A stretch of 14,041 bases of DNA. Source: Clostridiaceae bacterium. GTDB lineage: Bacteria; Bacillota; Clostridia; Saccharofermentanales; DTU023. Where the stretch lies: contig JAAZMK010000021.1 in the NCBI GenBank assembly GCA_012798865.1, positions 1 to 14,041 on the forward strand, read 5' to 3'. The translations under genes were made by a program, and so were the position numbers. How positions within the stretch are numbered: the stretch's first letter is position 1; the number at the start of each line of letters is the position of its first letter. Shown here in pieces: positions 6,444 through 13,524 of the stretch. The notes below the pieces were generated by a model, which was given only the letters and a program-made list of their open reading frames with translations, made no database searches and was not told where the DNA came from.

Positions 6444-7583
6444 CTACGGGGCGCCCATCGTTTCGATGTAAGCGAGGAGCAGATCGACGACTTGACCGTA
6501 GGTCTTGACACCGTCTTCTTCCCTGTTTGCTTTCAGATAAGCATCGTTAACGACCGTCGAGATCGTCGCAATCGGCGTTTCAAAAGCTTTCCAGTATTCT
6601 CTTTCCGCCTTCAAGTCACGGGCGACGGCTGGAGTGATGTATGCATACGCATTCGCCCAACGGTCGCGATTCTCACCGTAGAGCCTGTTGTTTAAATGTT
6701 TCCATGCGCTTATTAAGCCGGAATAACGCCAAACGGGGTCGGGGTGATGGAAACAACTGATATATCCGGCGAGATTCGTGTCGTCTTCGCGTGCAAAACC
6801 GCGCGCGTGCGCGACCTCATGAGCCGCCGTTGCAGGAATGGCGGAATCGGGTTGATCAGTATTGATGTTCACTTCGACGAAGAGCGGCATATACATGCCG
6901 ACGATGTGGGTGTACGACCAGTAATGGGACAAAAGCACGTTTTTCGGTACAGGGCGAATGGAGCTCTTCAGAGCCGGATAGATTTCGCCCACCTTATCCC
7001 ATCCAAGGTGAGAATCTCTGAAAAGATCGCGATATGAACTGATGAAAAGGACGCCGTCTTCATCCTCCGGCAGACCTTCGCGCACCTCGCCTGCCGCACG
7101 GGCGAAGACGGCGGTTGCGTGTTCAAGTTCCTCGCAAGAGCGTTCTTTGACTGTGAGACCGAGCGCTTCCGAAAGAGGTGAACGCGCGTAATGGATGCCG
7201 TGAAATGTTAGGAAGAGCGCCAGCGCAAAGAGGGCGATCGTGAATGCTACGAGTGTGGACTTCAGGAGTCGTTGCCATCTCCAAGCGGGGTAGCGAATGA
7301 GCCTTGCGATGCCGCGGATCGTAAGCGCGATAAGGGTTAGAACTCCTCCGACAACAAGTAGTTCAGTCAAGGAAAAGGGGAGAAGGTTAACGACAGATGA
7401 CAAACCTTTAGCTAAGGGTTGGAATACCTTTTCCGAATACGCATCTGCCACCGCGGCATTTTTAAAAGCGACGGCGCGCAAGATGATTAGTCCGAGCGAA
7501 ATGAATAAAGCGATGCCGAGCGCTACGTATGTAGCCTTCAGTTTCGGCTTTCGAAGTCCATTTTTTATCTTTTTCCTTCGCAT
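6444..7583 (-). CDS. DUF3810 family membrane protein with an HExxH metallopeptidase motif
   Basis: From ATG 7583 the protein has 379 residues. It starts with a basic stretch (RRKKIKNGLRKPK), has three membrane segments (about 18-38, 70-92 and 108-128), then a large domain predicted to face outward. That domain contains AAHEVAHARGFAREDDTNLAGY: HEVAH at 255-259 plus E266 form the HExxH...E signature of zinc peptidases, typical of DUF3810. Substrate and physiological role are unknown; a membrane protease is inferred from the motif alone. Start choice is uncertain. 7583 has GGGA and GGAG just upstream, although GGAG is close, while ATG 7607 and TTG 7616 have no clear ribosome binding site. It follows thrS on the same strand by about 80 bases with no terminator between them, so it is probably cotranscribed. 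Confidence 0.82.
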   Translation of the reverse strand: MRRKKIKNGLRKPKLKATYVALGIALFISLGLIILRAVAFKNAAVADAYSEKVFQPLAKGLSSVVNLLPFSLTELLVVGGVLTLIALTIRGIARLIRYPAWRWQRLLKSTLVAFTIALFALALFLTFHGIHYARSPLSEALGLTVKERSCEELEHATAVFARAAGEVREGLPEDEDGVLFISSYRDLFRDSHLGWDKVGEIYPALKSSIRPVPKNVLLSHYWSYTHIVGMYMPLFVEVNINTDQPDSAIPATAAHEVAHARGFAREDDTNLAGYISCFHHPDPVWRYSGLISAWKHLNNRLYGENRDRWANAYAYITPAVARDLKAEREYWKAFETPIATISTVVNDAYLKANREEDGVKTYGQVVDLLLAYIETMGAP

Positions 7584-7663
7584 TGACTCCGTTCCCGTCT
7601 TACTCATGATCCGCAAGAGAAGGCACGCTGTTCAATGTGTACAATCCGCTATTAATTGCTGTT

Positions 7664-9493
7664 TCAGTCGCGTTCTTCAACGACAGTTGCGTCATACTTT
7701 GTTGTATTCAGCTCATGTGCTTTCTTGATGAACGCTTCAATACCCAATGAACCGATGTTTCCTTCATCGCGGCTACGGACGGACAGTGTCATTTCCTCCG
7801 CTTCGCGATCGCCGACAACGAGCATGTAAGGGATTTTCGCGAGCTGTGCTTCACGGATCTTGTATCCGATTTTTTCATCGCGCGCATCGAGTTCCACACG
7901 GAACCCTTCACCTCTTAACCGCGCAACAGCTTGTTCGGCGTACGCCGAATTCTGCTGGGAAATTGAGAGGACGCGCACTTGCTCCGGCGCGAGCCAAAAC
8001 GGGAATTTACCGCCGTAATGCTCGATCAAGATCGCTATGAAGCGTTCAAGCGCCCCCAATGCTGTCCGATGTACGACGGTCGGGCGATGTTTCGCACCGT
8101 CAGAGCCTGTGTATTCGAGGTCAAATCGTTGCGGCATCTGAAAATCGAGTTGGATTGTTCCGCACTGCCAACTTCGTCCCAGCGCATCCTCAATATGGAA
8201 GTCAATTTTCGGTCCGTAAAATGCGCCGTCACCCGGGTTGATGATGTAATTCGTACCGAGATCTTCCAAGACATTCTGCAAGATGTTTTCGGCGCGATCC
8301 CAGTCCTTGATATCGCCCATGGAATTCTCAGGTCTTGTGGAGAGTTCCACACGGTATTGGAAGCCGAACGTACGGTAGATGCGGTCGATAAGGCGGATGA
8401 TACCGGTCACTTCGTCTTCGATCTGCTCGGGCGTCATGAAGAGATGCGCGTCATCTTGCGTAAAGGCGCGCACGCGCATCAGTCCGTGCAGCGTCCCTGA
8501 TTTTTCGTGGCGATGGACAAGGCCGAGCTCGCCCATACGCAAGGGAAGATCGCGGTAAGAGTGCGGTTTATTCTTGTAAATCAGCATGCCGCCCGGACAG
8601 TTCATCGGTTTGACGGCGTAGTCCTGTTCGTCGATCTCAACTGTATACATGTTGTCTTTGTAGTGGTCCCAGTGCCCCGACGCTTCCCACAGAGAGCGCG
8701 AGAGGATCATCGGAGTGGAGACGAGTACGTATCCCGCTTCGCGGTGAAGCTCTTTCCAGTAATCTACGAGCAACTCGCGTAACACCATGCCTTTAGGCAG
8801 GAAAAACGGGAATCCGGGTCCGGCATCCGACGTCATGAAAAGCTCAAGCTCTTTGCCCAATTTGCGATGATCGCGCAGTTTCGCCTCCTCGAGCAGTGTG
8901 AGGTAGCGGTCGAGCTGCTCTTTTTTCGGGTACGAGACGCCGTAAATACGGGTCAACATTTTATTCTTTTCATCGCCGTGCCAATAAGCGCCGGATACGC
9001 TGAGGAGCTTAAAAGCTTTGATTTGTTTCGTGTATCGAATATGAGGTCCCGCGCAGAGATCGATAAATTCTTCCTGTTTATAGAAAGAAATTTCTTCGTC
9101 TTCTGGCAATGCCAGCACCATCTCAAGTTTGTAAGGCTCGTCTTGTTGCTTGACGAACTCGATGGCTTCGTCGCGGGGCAACGTGAAACGCTCAATTTTA
9201 TAATTCGCTTTGGCGATTTTTTTCATCTCTTCTTCGATAGCGGGGAGATCGTCCGTCGTAAATCCGCCTTCGCGATCGAAATCGTAGTAGAAACCATTTT
9301 CAATCGCGGGACCGATCGCCAGCTTCGTCTCGGGATAAAGACGTTTGACTGCGTGCGCAAGTAAGTGAGAGCTGCTATGCCAGAATGCATGCATGTCCTG
9401 ATCTTGTGCTTCGCCATCGGCTGTCGTCGTCATCACGACCTGTTCTTTCTTATCTTCTGCGGGAAGATGTTGTCGTGTTGCTTTGTCCGGCAT
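7664..9493 (-). CDS. thrS: Threonyl-tRNA synthetase lacking the N-terminal TGS domain
   Basis: Class II synthetase charging tRNA-Thr with threonine (609 residues). The editing domain is intact: HSSSH (H39, H43) and CAGPH (C147, H151). The catalytic core has MNCPG (zinc ligand C299), HRHEKSG (motif 2), DDAH (H350) and VVHRTALGALERFI (zinc ligand H475 and motif 3). The anticodon-binding domain covers about 500-600. Compared with E. coli ThrRS, all these residues are shifted by a constant 34-36, so the N-terminus is shorter by that amount. The roughly 35 charged residues before the editing domain do not resemble a TGS domain. The start is secure: AAAAGGAGA lies six bases before ATG, and in-frame TGA and TAA sit at 9509-9514. 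It has its own promoter, and DUF3810 follows. Confidence 0.97.
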   Translation of the reverse strand: MPDKATRQHLPAEDKKEQVVMTTTADGEAQDQDMHAFWHSSSHLLAHAVKRLYPETKLAIGPAIENGFYYDFDREGGFTTDDLPAIEEEMKKIAKANYKIERFTLPRDEAIEFVKQQDEPYKLEMVLALPEDEEISFYKQEEFIDLCAGPHIRYTKQIKAFKLLSVSGAYWHGDEKNKMLTRIYGVSYPKKEQLDRYLTLLEEAKLRDHRKLGKELELFMTSDAGPGFPFFLPKGMVLRELLVDYWKELHREAGYVLVSTPMILSRSLWEASGHWDHYKDNMYTVEIDEQDYAVKPMNCPGGMLIYKNKPHSYRDLPLRMGELGLVHRHEKSGTLHGLMRVRAFTQDDAHLFMTPEQIEDEVTGIIRLIDRIYRTFGFQYRVELSTRPENSMGDIKDWDRAENILQNVLEDLGTNYIINPGDGAFYGPKIDFHIEDALGRSWQCGTIQLDFQMPQRFDLEYTGSDGAKHRPTVVHRTALGALERFIAILIEHYGGKFPFWLAPEQVRVLSISQQNSAYAEQAVARLRGEGFRVELDARDEKIGYKIREAQLAKIPYMLVVGDREAEEMTLSVRSRDEGNIGSLGIEAFIKKAHELNTTKYDATVVEERD

Positions 9494-9521
9494 ATCAGTT
9501 TCTCCTTTTCATTATTTTTTG

Positions 9522-9576
9522 AGCGCCCGTCCAGAGGGCGCTTAATAAGAATCCAACCGTCGGCATGGACGATTCT
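9522..9576 (-). promoter_or_regulatory. thrS leader with two hairpins
   Basis: The thrS untranslated leader can form two stem-loops on the minus strand. The first pairs AGAATC with GATTCT (9576-9571 with 9553-9548) around a 17-base loop that itself contains short GC pairings. The second is a perfect 7-bp stem, AGCGCCC with GGGCGCT (9542-9536 with 9528-9522), with a 7-base loop. The second stem is followed by CAAAAAATAATG rather than a U-tract, so it is not an intrinsic terminator for thrS. It ends only about 10 bases before the ribosome binding site. No T-box consensus (GGGTGGNACCGCG) is present. A role in translational control is inference. Confidence 0.4.
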
Positions 9577-9603
9577 CTACCGATCGATTGAAAACTATAG
9601 TAA

Positions 9604-9632
9604 AGGATAGCCCAGCCGCAAAAGATTGGCAA
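9604..9632 (-). promoter_or_regulatory. Candidate thrS promoter
   Basis: Minus strand: TTGCCA (9632 to 9627, 5 of 6), 17-base spacer, TATCCT (9609 to 9604, 4 of 6). A second -10-like box, TATAGT (9599 to 9594), lies 10 bases further on but has a poor -35. Either gives a leader of roughly 95-105 nt before the thrS start. No clear terminator separates this from the upstream rbsK gene, so readthrough from rbsK is possible. Confidence 0.4.
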
Positions 9633-9673
9633 TAACGGAATGTTACACGCAATCAACGAAATGATTAGCAGTT

Positions 9674-10642
9674 TTATTCAGTATGAGCGCGATACCAGTC
9701 GTCAAAGTCATCGATTTCATGCCGATACGGCAGCGAAGGCTGCGCTCCGATTTTTGTCACGCTGATAGCAGACGCTTTCGTCGCGAACTCAATCGCTCGA
9801 ACGAGTTCATCCGTCGTGGGCGCGAAAATGCCAGTCAACCGTTTTGCCAACGTGCGGTCGATTTCACACGCCACCGCACCGTTGAAACAATCGCCAGCCG
9901 CTGTCGTGTCGATGGCTTTGACGTGATAGGCGGGGATATGTTTTACGTTTTTTTCGTGATCGATATAGAGCGAACCGTATGAGCCGAGCGTAACGATGAG
10001 AGATTTGACGCCTCGACGATGAAGTGTGCGCGCCGCCTCGATCTGCTGTGGGCGCGTTCCGGTCGGTAAACCGGTCAAGATCGATAATTCAGTCTCATTC
10101 GGCGTCAAGAGATCAATGAGTTGATACATATCCGCCGGCAACTCCACGGCGGGAGCAGGATTGAGAATCGTGAAAACGCCCTCTTCGCGCGCGATGGCAA
10201 GCGACTGGCGCACGGCGTCCAAAGGTATTTCGAGCTGAAGAAGGAGAACGCGCGAACGAGCAATAACGGGACGCACCGCTTCAATCGATTCTTCATTGAA
10301 TGTGTGATTCGCCCCCGAGACGACGGTGATACGGTTCTGCCCTTTTGCATCTACGAGGATCACTGCGATTCCCGTCGGTACGCCGTCAATCCTCTCGATG
10401 GCAGCGCCATCGGCAAACTCTTGTTTCAAGCCTTTAAGGATGGTATCGCCGAACGAGTCATTTCCGACGCGCCCAACCATCGTCGTTTTGGCGCCGCATC
10501 TGGCGGCTGCGACAGCTTGATTGGCGCCCTTGCCTCCGAAAATCTGGTGGAAATCCTTGCCGAGAACAGTCTCGCCCGCCTCAGGAGCCCTGTCGGTCAT
10601 CACCACGAGATCCATATTGATGCTACCGATGACAGTGATCAT
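9674..10642 (-). CDS. rbsK: Ribokinase
   Basis: PfkB-family sugar kinase that phosphorylates ribose to ribose 5-phosphate in the cytoplasm (322 residues, close to the family's usual 300-310). Motifs in order are GSINMDLV (6-13) at the substrate site, the PfkB signature GGKGANQAVAAARCG (36-50), NPAPA (161-165), TPNETE (180-185), and the second PfkB signature DTTAAGDCFNGA (245-256) with catalytic base D251 and D245 near the monovalent-cation site. AAGGAGA precedes the ATG by about nine bases. No ribose transporter, rbsD or LacI-type regulator lies nearby, so it may serve ribose released from nucleosides rather than imported ribose; that is inference. It has its own extended -10 promoter and diverges from the Na/Pi cotransporter gene. 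Confidence 0.93.
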   Translation of the reverse strand: MITVIGSINMDLVVMTDRAPEAGETVLGKDFHQIFGGKGANQAVAAARCGAKTTMVGRVGNDSFGDTILKGLKQEFADGAAIERIDGVPTGIAVILVDAKGQNRITVVSGANHTFNEESIEAVRPVIARSRVLLLQLEIPLDAVRQSLAIAREEGVFTILNPAPAVELPADMYQLIDLLTPNETELSILTGLPTGTRPQQIEAARTLHRRGVKSLIVTLGSYGSLYIDHEKNVKHIPAYHVKAIDTTAAGDCFNGAVACEIDRTLAKRLTGIFAPTTDELVRAIEFATKASAISVTKIGAQPSLPYRHEIDDFDDWYRAHTE

Positions 10643-10674
10643 AGGAATACTCTCCTTCTCTTCATCATGCGTTC

Positions 10675-10683
10675 AGTATACCA
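10675..10683 (-). promoter_or_regulatory. Extended -10 element of the rbsK promoter
   Basis: Minus-strand TGGTATACT (10683 to 10675) combines a TGN extension with TATACT (5 of 6). No good -35 is present at the right distance, as is common for extended -10 promoters. It lies 32 bases before the rbsK ATG. Confidence 0.5.
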
Positions 10684-10753
10684 CCGTCACGTTTGTCGAA
10701 TCGTCCCAATCAATACGTTGTGTACATTCTATTTTTTAACAATAAATTAACTG

Positions 10754-10782
10754 TTTACGAACGGCGGTATAGCCTCTATAAT
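10754..10782 (+). promoter_or_regulatory. Promoter of the Na/Pi cotransporter gene
   Basis: A perfect TATAAT (10777-10782) is preceded after 17 bases by TTTACG (10754-10759, 4 of 6). Transcription would start near 10789, giving a leader of about 100 nt before the ATG at 10891. Confidence 0.6.
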
Positions 10783-10792
10783 TGTCTAGGTT

Positions 10793-10846
10793 GGGTCTAT
10801 CCGCTGTCCATCCCGTTCGAATCGATCGTCACGGTGCGACAGACCC
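10793..10846 (+). promoter_or_regulatory. Paired 5' leader of the Na/Pi cotransporter mRNA
   Basis: Immediately after the predicted start site the transcript can fold back on itself. GGGT (10793-10796) pairs with ACCC (10843-10846), CTGTC (10804-10808) pairs with GACAG (10838-10842), and inside these CCGT (10813-10816) pairs with ACGG (10831-10834). GGGTCT with AGACCC is an alternative to the first pairing. No known riboswitch class is recognised. The pairing was found by eye and could be chance. Confidence 0.3.
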
Positions 10847-10890
10847 GGTTCATACGGCTCGTTGCGGAGCGATTTACTACTTAGGTAACG

Positions 10891-12714
10891 ATGGATATTT
10901 TTTCTTTTGCAACCCTTCTCGGCGGACTCGCCTTGTTTCTCTTCGGAATGAAGGAGATGGGTGACGGATTGATGCTTCTCTCGGGGTCTAAGCTTAAGAA
11001 TATGCTTGGGCGCGTGACATCGAATCCTTTCAAGGCCGTTCTTGTTGGAACCGGTATTACATCGATTATTCAATCTTCCTCCGCGACGACAGTCATGGTC
11101 ATCGGACTTGTCAATGCCGGATTGCTTTCACTTTCACAGTCGGTCGGAATCATCATGGGCGCCAACATCGGTACGACGACGACAGCGTGGATTCTCACGC
11201 TCGGAACGCTCGGTGCCGGCAGAACGTATCTCGATTTGCTTAAACCTTCCTTTTTTGCACCGCTGATCGCTTTTTTAGCCGTCGGCGTTCTCATGTTCGT
11301 CAAAGACGAGAAGAAACGAAATGTCAGCAAGATCGCGATCGGCTTTGCCGTTCTGATGTTCGGAATGCAGGCGATGAGCAATGCCGTCGTTCCTCTCGCA
11401 GACTCGCCTGAATTTCGCGAACTATTCCTCCGCTTCAGAAATCCGTTCCTAGGTCTGCTCGTCGGCGCAGTCTTGACGGCCATTATCCAAAGTTCTTCAG
11501 CCTCTATCGGTATCTTGCAGGCACTGTCCGCCACCGGAGTCGTCACGTACGGATCGGCGATCCCGATTATTCTTGGACAGAATATCGGAACGTGTGTTAC
11601 CGCCATGCTATCGAGTATCAATACATCGAAGAACGCCAAGCGCTCGGCGCTGATACACTTATTCTTTAATGTGATCGGCAGTGTCGTCTTTATTTCAGTC
11701 TTCTACTCGATCAATCTCTTTCGCCCCTTCGCGTTTCTCGATAAGAGTTTAGGGGCAGTCAATATCGCGTTTTTCAATACGCTTTATAACTCATCGAACA
11801 CGTTGCTTCTTCTCCCATTCCGCCATAAGCTCGTAAAATTCGTCACGCGGATTTTGCCGGATGGCAAGCGGGGAGAAGAAGTGCGCGAAACAGAAAAAAT
11901 CTTCGGTGCACTGGAGACGCGTTTTCTCGAATCGCCCGGTCTAGCCGTCGCGCAGAGCCGTCAAGTGGTCTGCCAGATGGCGGAACTCGTCAAACGCCAT
12001 TATGAAATTTCGATCGGTCTGCTTCATTCTTTTGACGCACAGCGCTATCAGGAAAGTCGCGATCTCGAGGTACTCGCTGATGATTACGAGGACCATCTCG
12101 GGACGTACATGGTTCAAATCAGCGCGCGCAAACTGACAGATAAGGATAGCCGAACTTTGACACAGATGATGCAGAGTATCGGAGACTTAGAGAGAATATC
12201 GGATCACGCGTACAGCATCGCACTCTCGGCAAGAGAGATGTACGACAAAAGAATCACTTTTTCCGAAACTGCACTCAATGAGCTCGCCGTCCAGGAGCGT
12301 GCCCTGCAAGATTTGCTCGATATGACGGTTCAGGCTTTCATCGATGACGATCTCAGCCTTGCCGCACGCGTAGAGCCTTTGGAGGAAGTCATCGACGGAT
12401 TAAACGACGAGCTGCGCGTACGCCATGTTAAAAGGTTGCAGGACGGGCGTTGTACGCTTGAGTTAGGATTTATTTATAATGACGTTCTGACAGGCATGGA
12501 GAGAATTGCAGACCACTGCTCAAACATTGCAGTCTGCATGATCGAGCTTTCGCGCGAGAGCCTGGATCACCATATCTTCTTAAGAACGCTGGAAGACAGC
12601 GACGATTTCCACGAGATGGTTGCTCAATATCGTCAAAATTACCTCCTGCCGGAAATACAGATTTCTGAATACGCGGAGCAAATCTCTCTCGAGGAATCTC
12701 TAGCGAATCGATAG
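10891..12714 (+). CDS. Na+/phosphate cotransporter family protein with C-terminal PhoU-like domain
   Basis: Membrane transporter of the NptA/YjbB group in the sodium-phosphate cotransporter II superfamily (607 residues). It has the two inverted-repeat signatures: IIQSSSATTVMVIGLVNAGLL (59-79) with GANIGTTTTA (90-99), and IIQSSSASIGILQALSATGVV (198-218) with GQNIGTCVTA (229-238). About eight hydrophobic segments lie before residue 310. From about 335 to 560 a helical cytoplasmic PhoU-like domain follows, with the paired motifs GDLERISDHA (431-440) and GMERIADHCSNIA (535-547), which in PhoU proteins bind metal clusters. The family either imports phosphate or exports excess; direction cannot be told here. 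The start is supported by AGG five bases upstream and by a typical MDIFSFATLLGGLALFLFGM opening. Confidence 0.93.
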   Translation: MDIFSFATLLGGLALFLFGMKEMGDGLMLLSGSKLKNMLGRVTSNPFKAVLVGTGITSIIQSSSATTVMVIGLVNAGLLSLSQSVGIIMGANIGTTTTAWILTLGTLGAGRTYLDLLKPSFFAPLIAFLAVGVLMFVKDEKKRNVSKIAIGFAVLMFGMQAMSNAVVPLADSPEFRELFLRFRNPFLGLLVGAVLTAIIQSSSASIGILQALSATGVVTYGSAIPIILGQNIGTCVTAMLSSINTSKNAKRSALIHLFFNVIGSVVFISVFYSINLFRPFAFLDKSLGAVNIAFFNTLYNSSNTLLLLPFRHKLVKFVTRILPDGKRGEEVRETEKIFGALETRFLESPGLAVAQSRQVVCQMAELVKRHYEISIGLLHSFDAQRYQESRDLEVLADDYEDHLGTYMVQISARKLTDKDSRTLTQMMQSIGDLERISDHAYSIALSAREMYDKRITFSETALNELAVQERALQDLLDMTVQAFIDDDLSLAARVEPLEEVIDGLNDELRVRHVKRLQDGRCTLELGFIYNDVLTGMERIADHCSNIAVCMIELSRESLDHHIFLRTLEDSDDFHEMVAQYRQNYLLPEIQISEYAEQISLEESLANR

Positions 12715-12757
12715 TTCCTTCTCCCATACCTGAGCTCTTCGTTGAAACGTCAATAAG

Positions 12758-12787
12758 GCGAGGTCGCTCGCATGCTAACGACTTAGC
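12758..12787. terminator. Two small tandem stem-loops between convergent genes
   Basis: GCGAG-GTCG-CTCGC (12758-12771) and GCTAA-CGAC-TTAGC (12774-12787) are perfect 5-bp stems with 4-base loops, two bases apart, in the 80-base gap between the Na/Pi cotransporter stop and the nitroreductase stop. Neither strand shows a U-tract directly after a stem, so a terminator role is weakly supported. Confidence 0.3.
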
Positions 12788-12794
12788 GGGCAAT

Positions 12795-13337
12795 TTAGAA
12801 ATCTTTGATCAGGTCAAAATTCTTTTTGTGTGGAGCTTTTTCAGTGTCGGGGTGTCCGATCGCGATCGCGATGCGGTATTTTTCGCCTTCTTCGAATCCA
12901 AGCAATTGACCGCAGTTCTCAGGATCATCTTCTTGGAAAGCCAAGGCGGGGATGCCTAGGATGACGTTGCCGAGCCCCATCGATTGCGCGGCGATGGAGA
13001 GGATTCCCACGGCGATGCCCGCATCCATATCCGGCCACATTTGGTCTCCAGCCGTGATGATGACGACGAGCGGGGCGTCGAAGAAGAAACTCACAGAACC
13101 GCGTTCCTTCTGTCTTGCGCGCACCGCGTCGCTTGAGTGGTATATGACGCGTTCGTTGATTTTTTTGATGATCGACTGATCCGTAATGAAGTAGTAGCGA
13201 AGTCCTTGCAAGTTCCGTGCCGTCGGTGCGGCGAGAACGGCATCTTTAAGCAGGAATAGTTCTTCTTCTGTGAGCGGCGTGTCTTTGTAGCGGCGAATGC
13301 TGCTTCTCTCTTGAATGGTTTTAAGTACAGGGTTCAT
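12795..13337 (-). CDS. Nitroreductase family protein
   Basis: FMN-dependent oxidoreductase of the nitroreductase superfamily, 180 residues, at the short end of the family and likely a homodimer. FMN-contact regions are RSSIRRY (11-17), APTARNLQ (37-44), the AAQSMGLGNVILG stretch (116-128) and IAIGHP (158-163). These enzymes reduce nitro groups, quinones or flavins with NAD(P)H; the natural substrate is not readable from sequence. A full AAGGAGG site precedes the ATG with a rather long 11-base spacer. It is a single-gene unit, convergent with the Na/Pi cotransporter and divergent from the phosphate acyltransferase. Confidence 0.9.
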   Translation of the reverse strand: MNPVLKTIQERSSIRRYKDTPLTEEELFLLKDAVLAAPTARNLQGLRYYFITDQSIIKKINERVIYHSSDAVRARQKERGSVSFFFDAPLVVIITAGDQMWPDMDAGIAVGILSIAAQSMGLGNVILGIPALAFQEDDPENCGQLLGFEEGEKYRIAIAIGHPDTEKAPHKKNFDLIKDF

Positions 13338-13385
13338 AATTTAAAAATCCTCCTTATATATTTCACTATTTTCCATACATCACTC

Positions 13386-13409
13386 ATTATAACGGATATG
13401 CATTGTCAA
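13386..13409 (-). promoter_or_regulatory. Candidate nitroreductase promoter with odd spacing
   Basis: Minus-strand TTGACA (13409 to 13404) and TATAAT (13391 to 13386) are both perfect consensus boxes but only 12 bases apart, too close for normal sigma-A use without a regulator that distorts DNA. The TATAAT lies about 49 bases before the ATG and may work with a poorer -35 further upstream. Confidence 0.4.
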
Positions 13410-13474
13410 ATTCGCTTTTAATCTGAAATGACACGCCATGGCGGCGCTCTCAACATGCGGAATGTTTGGTAATC

Positions 13475-13480
13475 TATAAA
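13475..13480 (+). promoter_or_regulatory. Possible -10 box for the phosphate acyltransferase gene
   Basis: TATAAA (13475-13480, 5 of 6) is the best -10-like element upstream of the gene starting at 13525. No matching -35 is seen at 16-18 bases, so support is weak. The rest of the 187-base divergent gap holds the nitroreductase promoter and a 10-base palindrome at 13434-13443. Confidence 0.22.
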
Positions 13481-13524
13481 CAGAATAGTCATTGAGTTGG
13501 CAATAAAACGGAATCGAGGAGAGT

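Noticed and set aside
7979..8500. Plus-strand open frame of 173 codons across thrS
   Set aside because: It is antisense to conserved thrS coding sequence, has no recognisable protein features and no ribosome binding site; a shadow frame.
9522..9542. AGCGCCC/GGGCGCT stem as an intrinsic terminator before thrS
   Set aside because: On the thrS strand it is followed by an A-run, not a U-run, and on the other strand the U-run comes before the stem.
10121..10750. Plus-strand open frame of 209 codons across rbsK
   Set aside because: It is antisense to conserved ribokinase motifs and reads as arbitrary sequence; it also overlaps the rbsK promoter.
11070..11639. Minus-strand open frame of 189 codons across the Na/Pi cotransporter gene
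   Set aside because: It lies opposite the conserved QSSSAT repeats, so its openness reflects codon use of the real gene.
13434..13443. CGCCATGGCG perfect palindrome in the nitroreductase/acyltransferase gap
   Set aside because: Short, with no extension of the arms and no second copy nearby; chance is a sufficient explanation.
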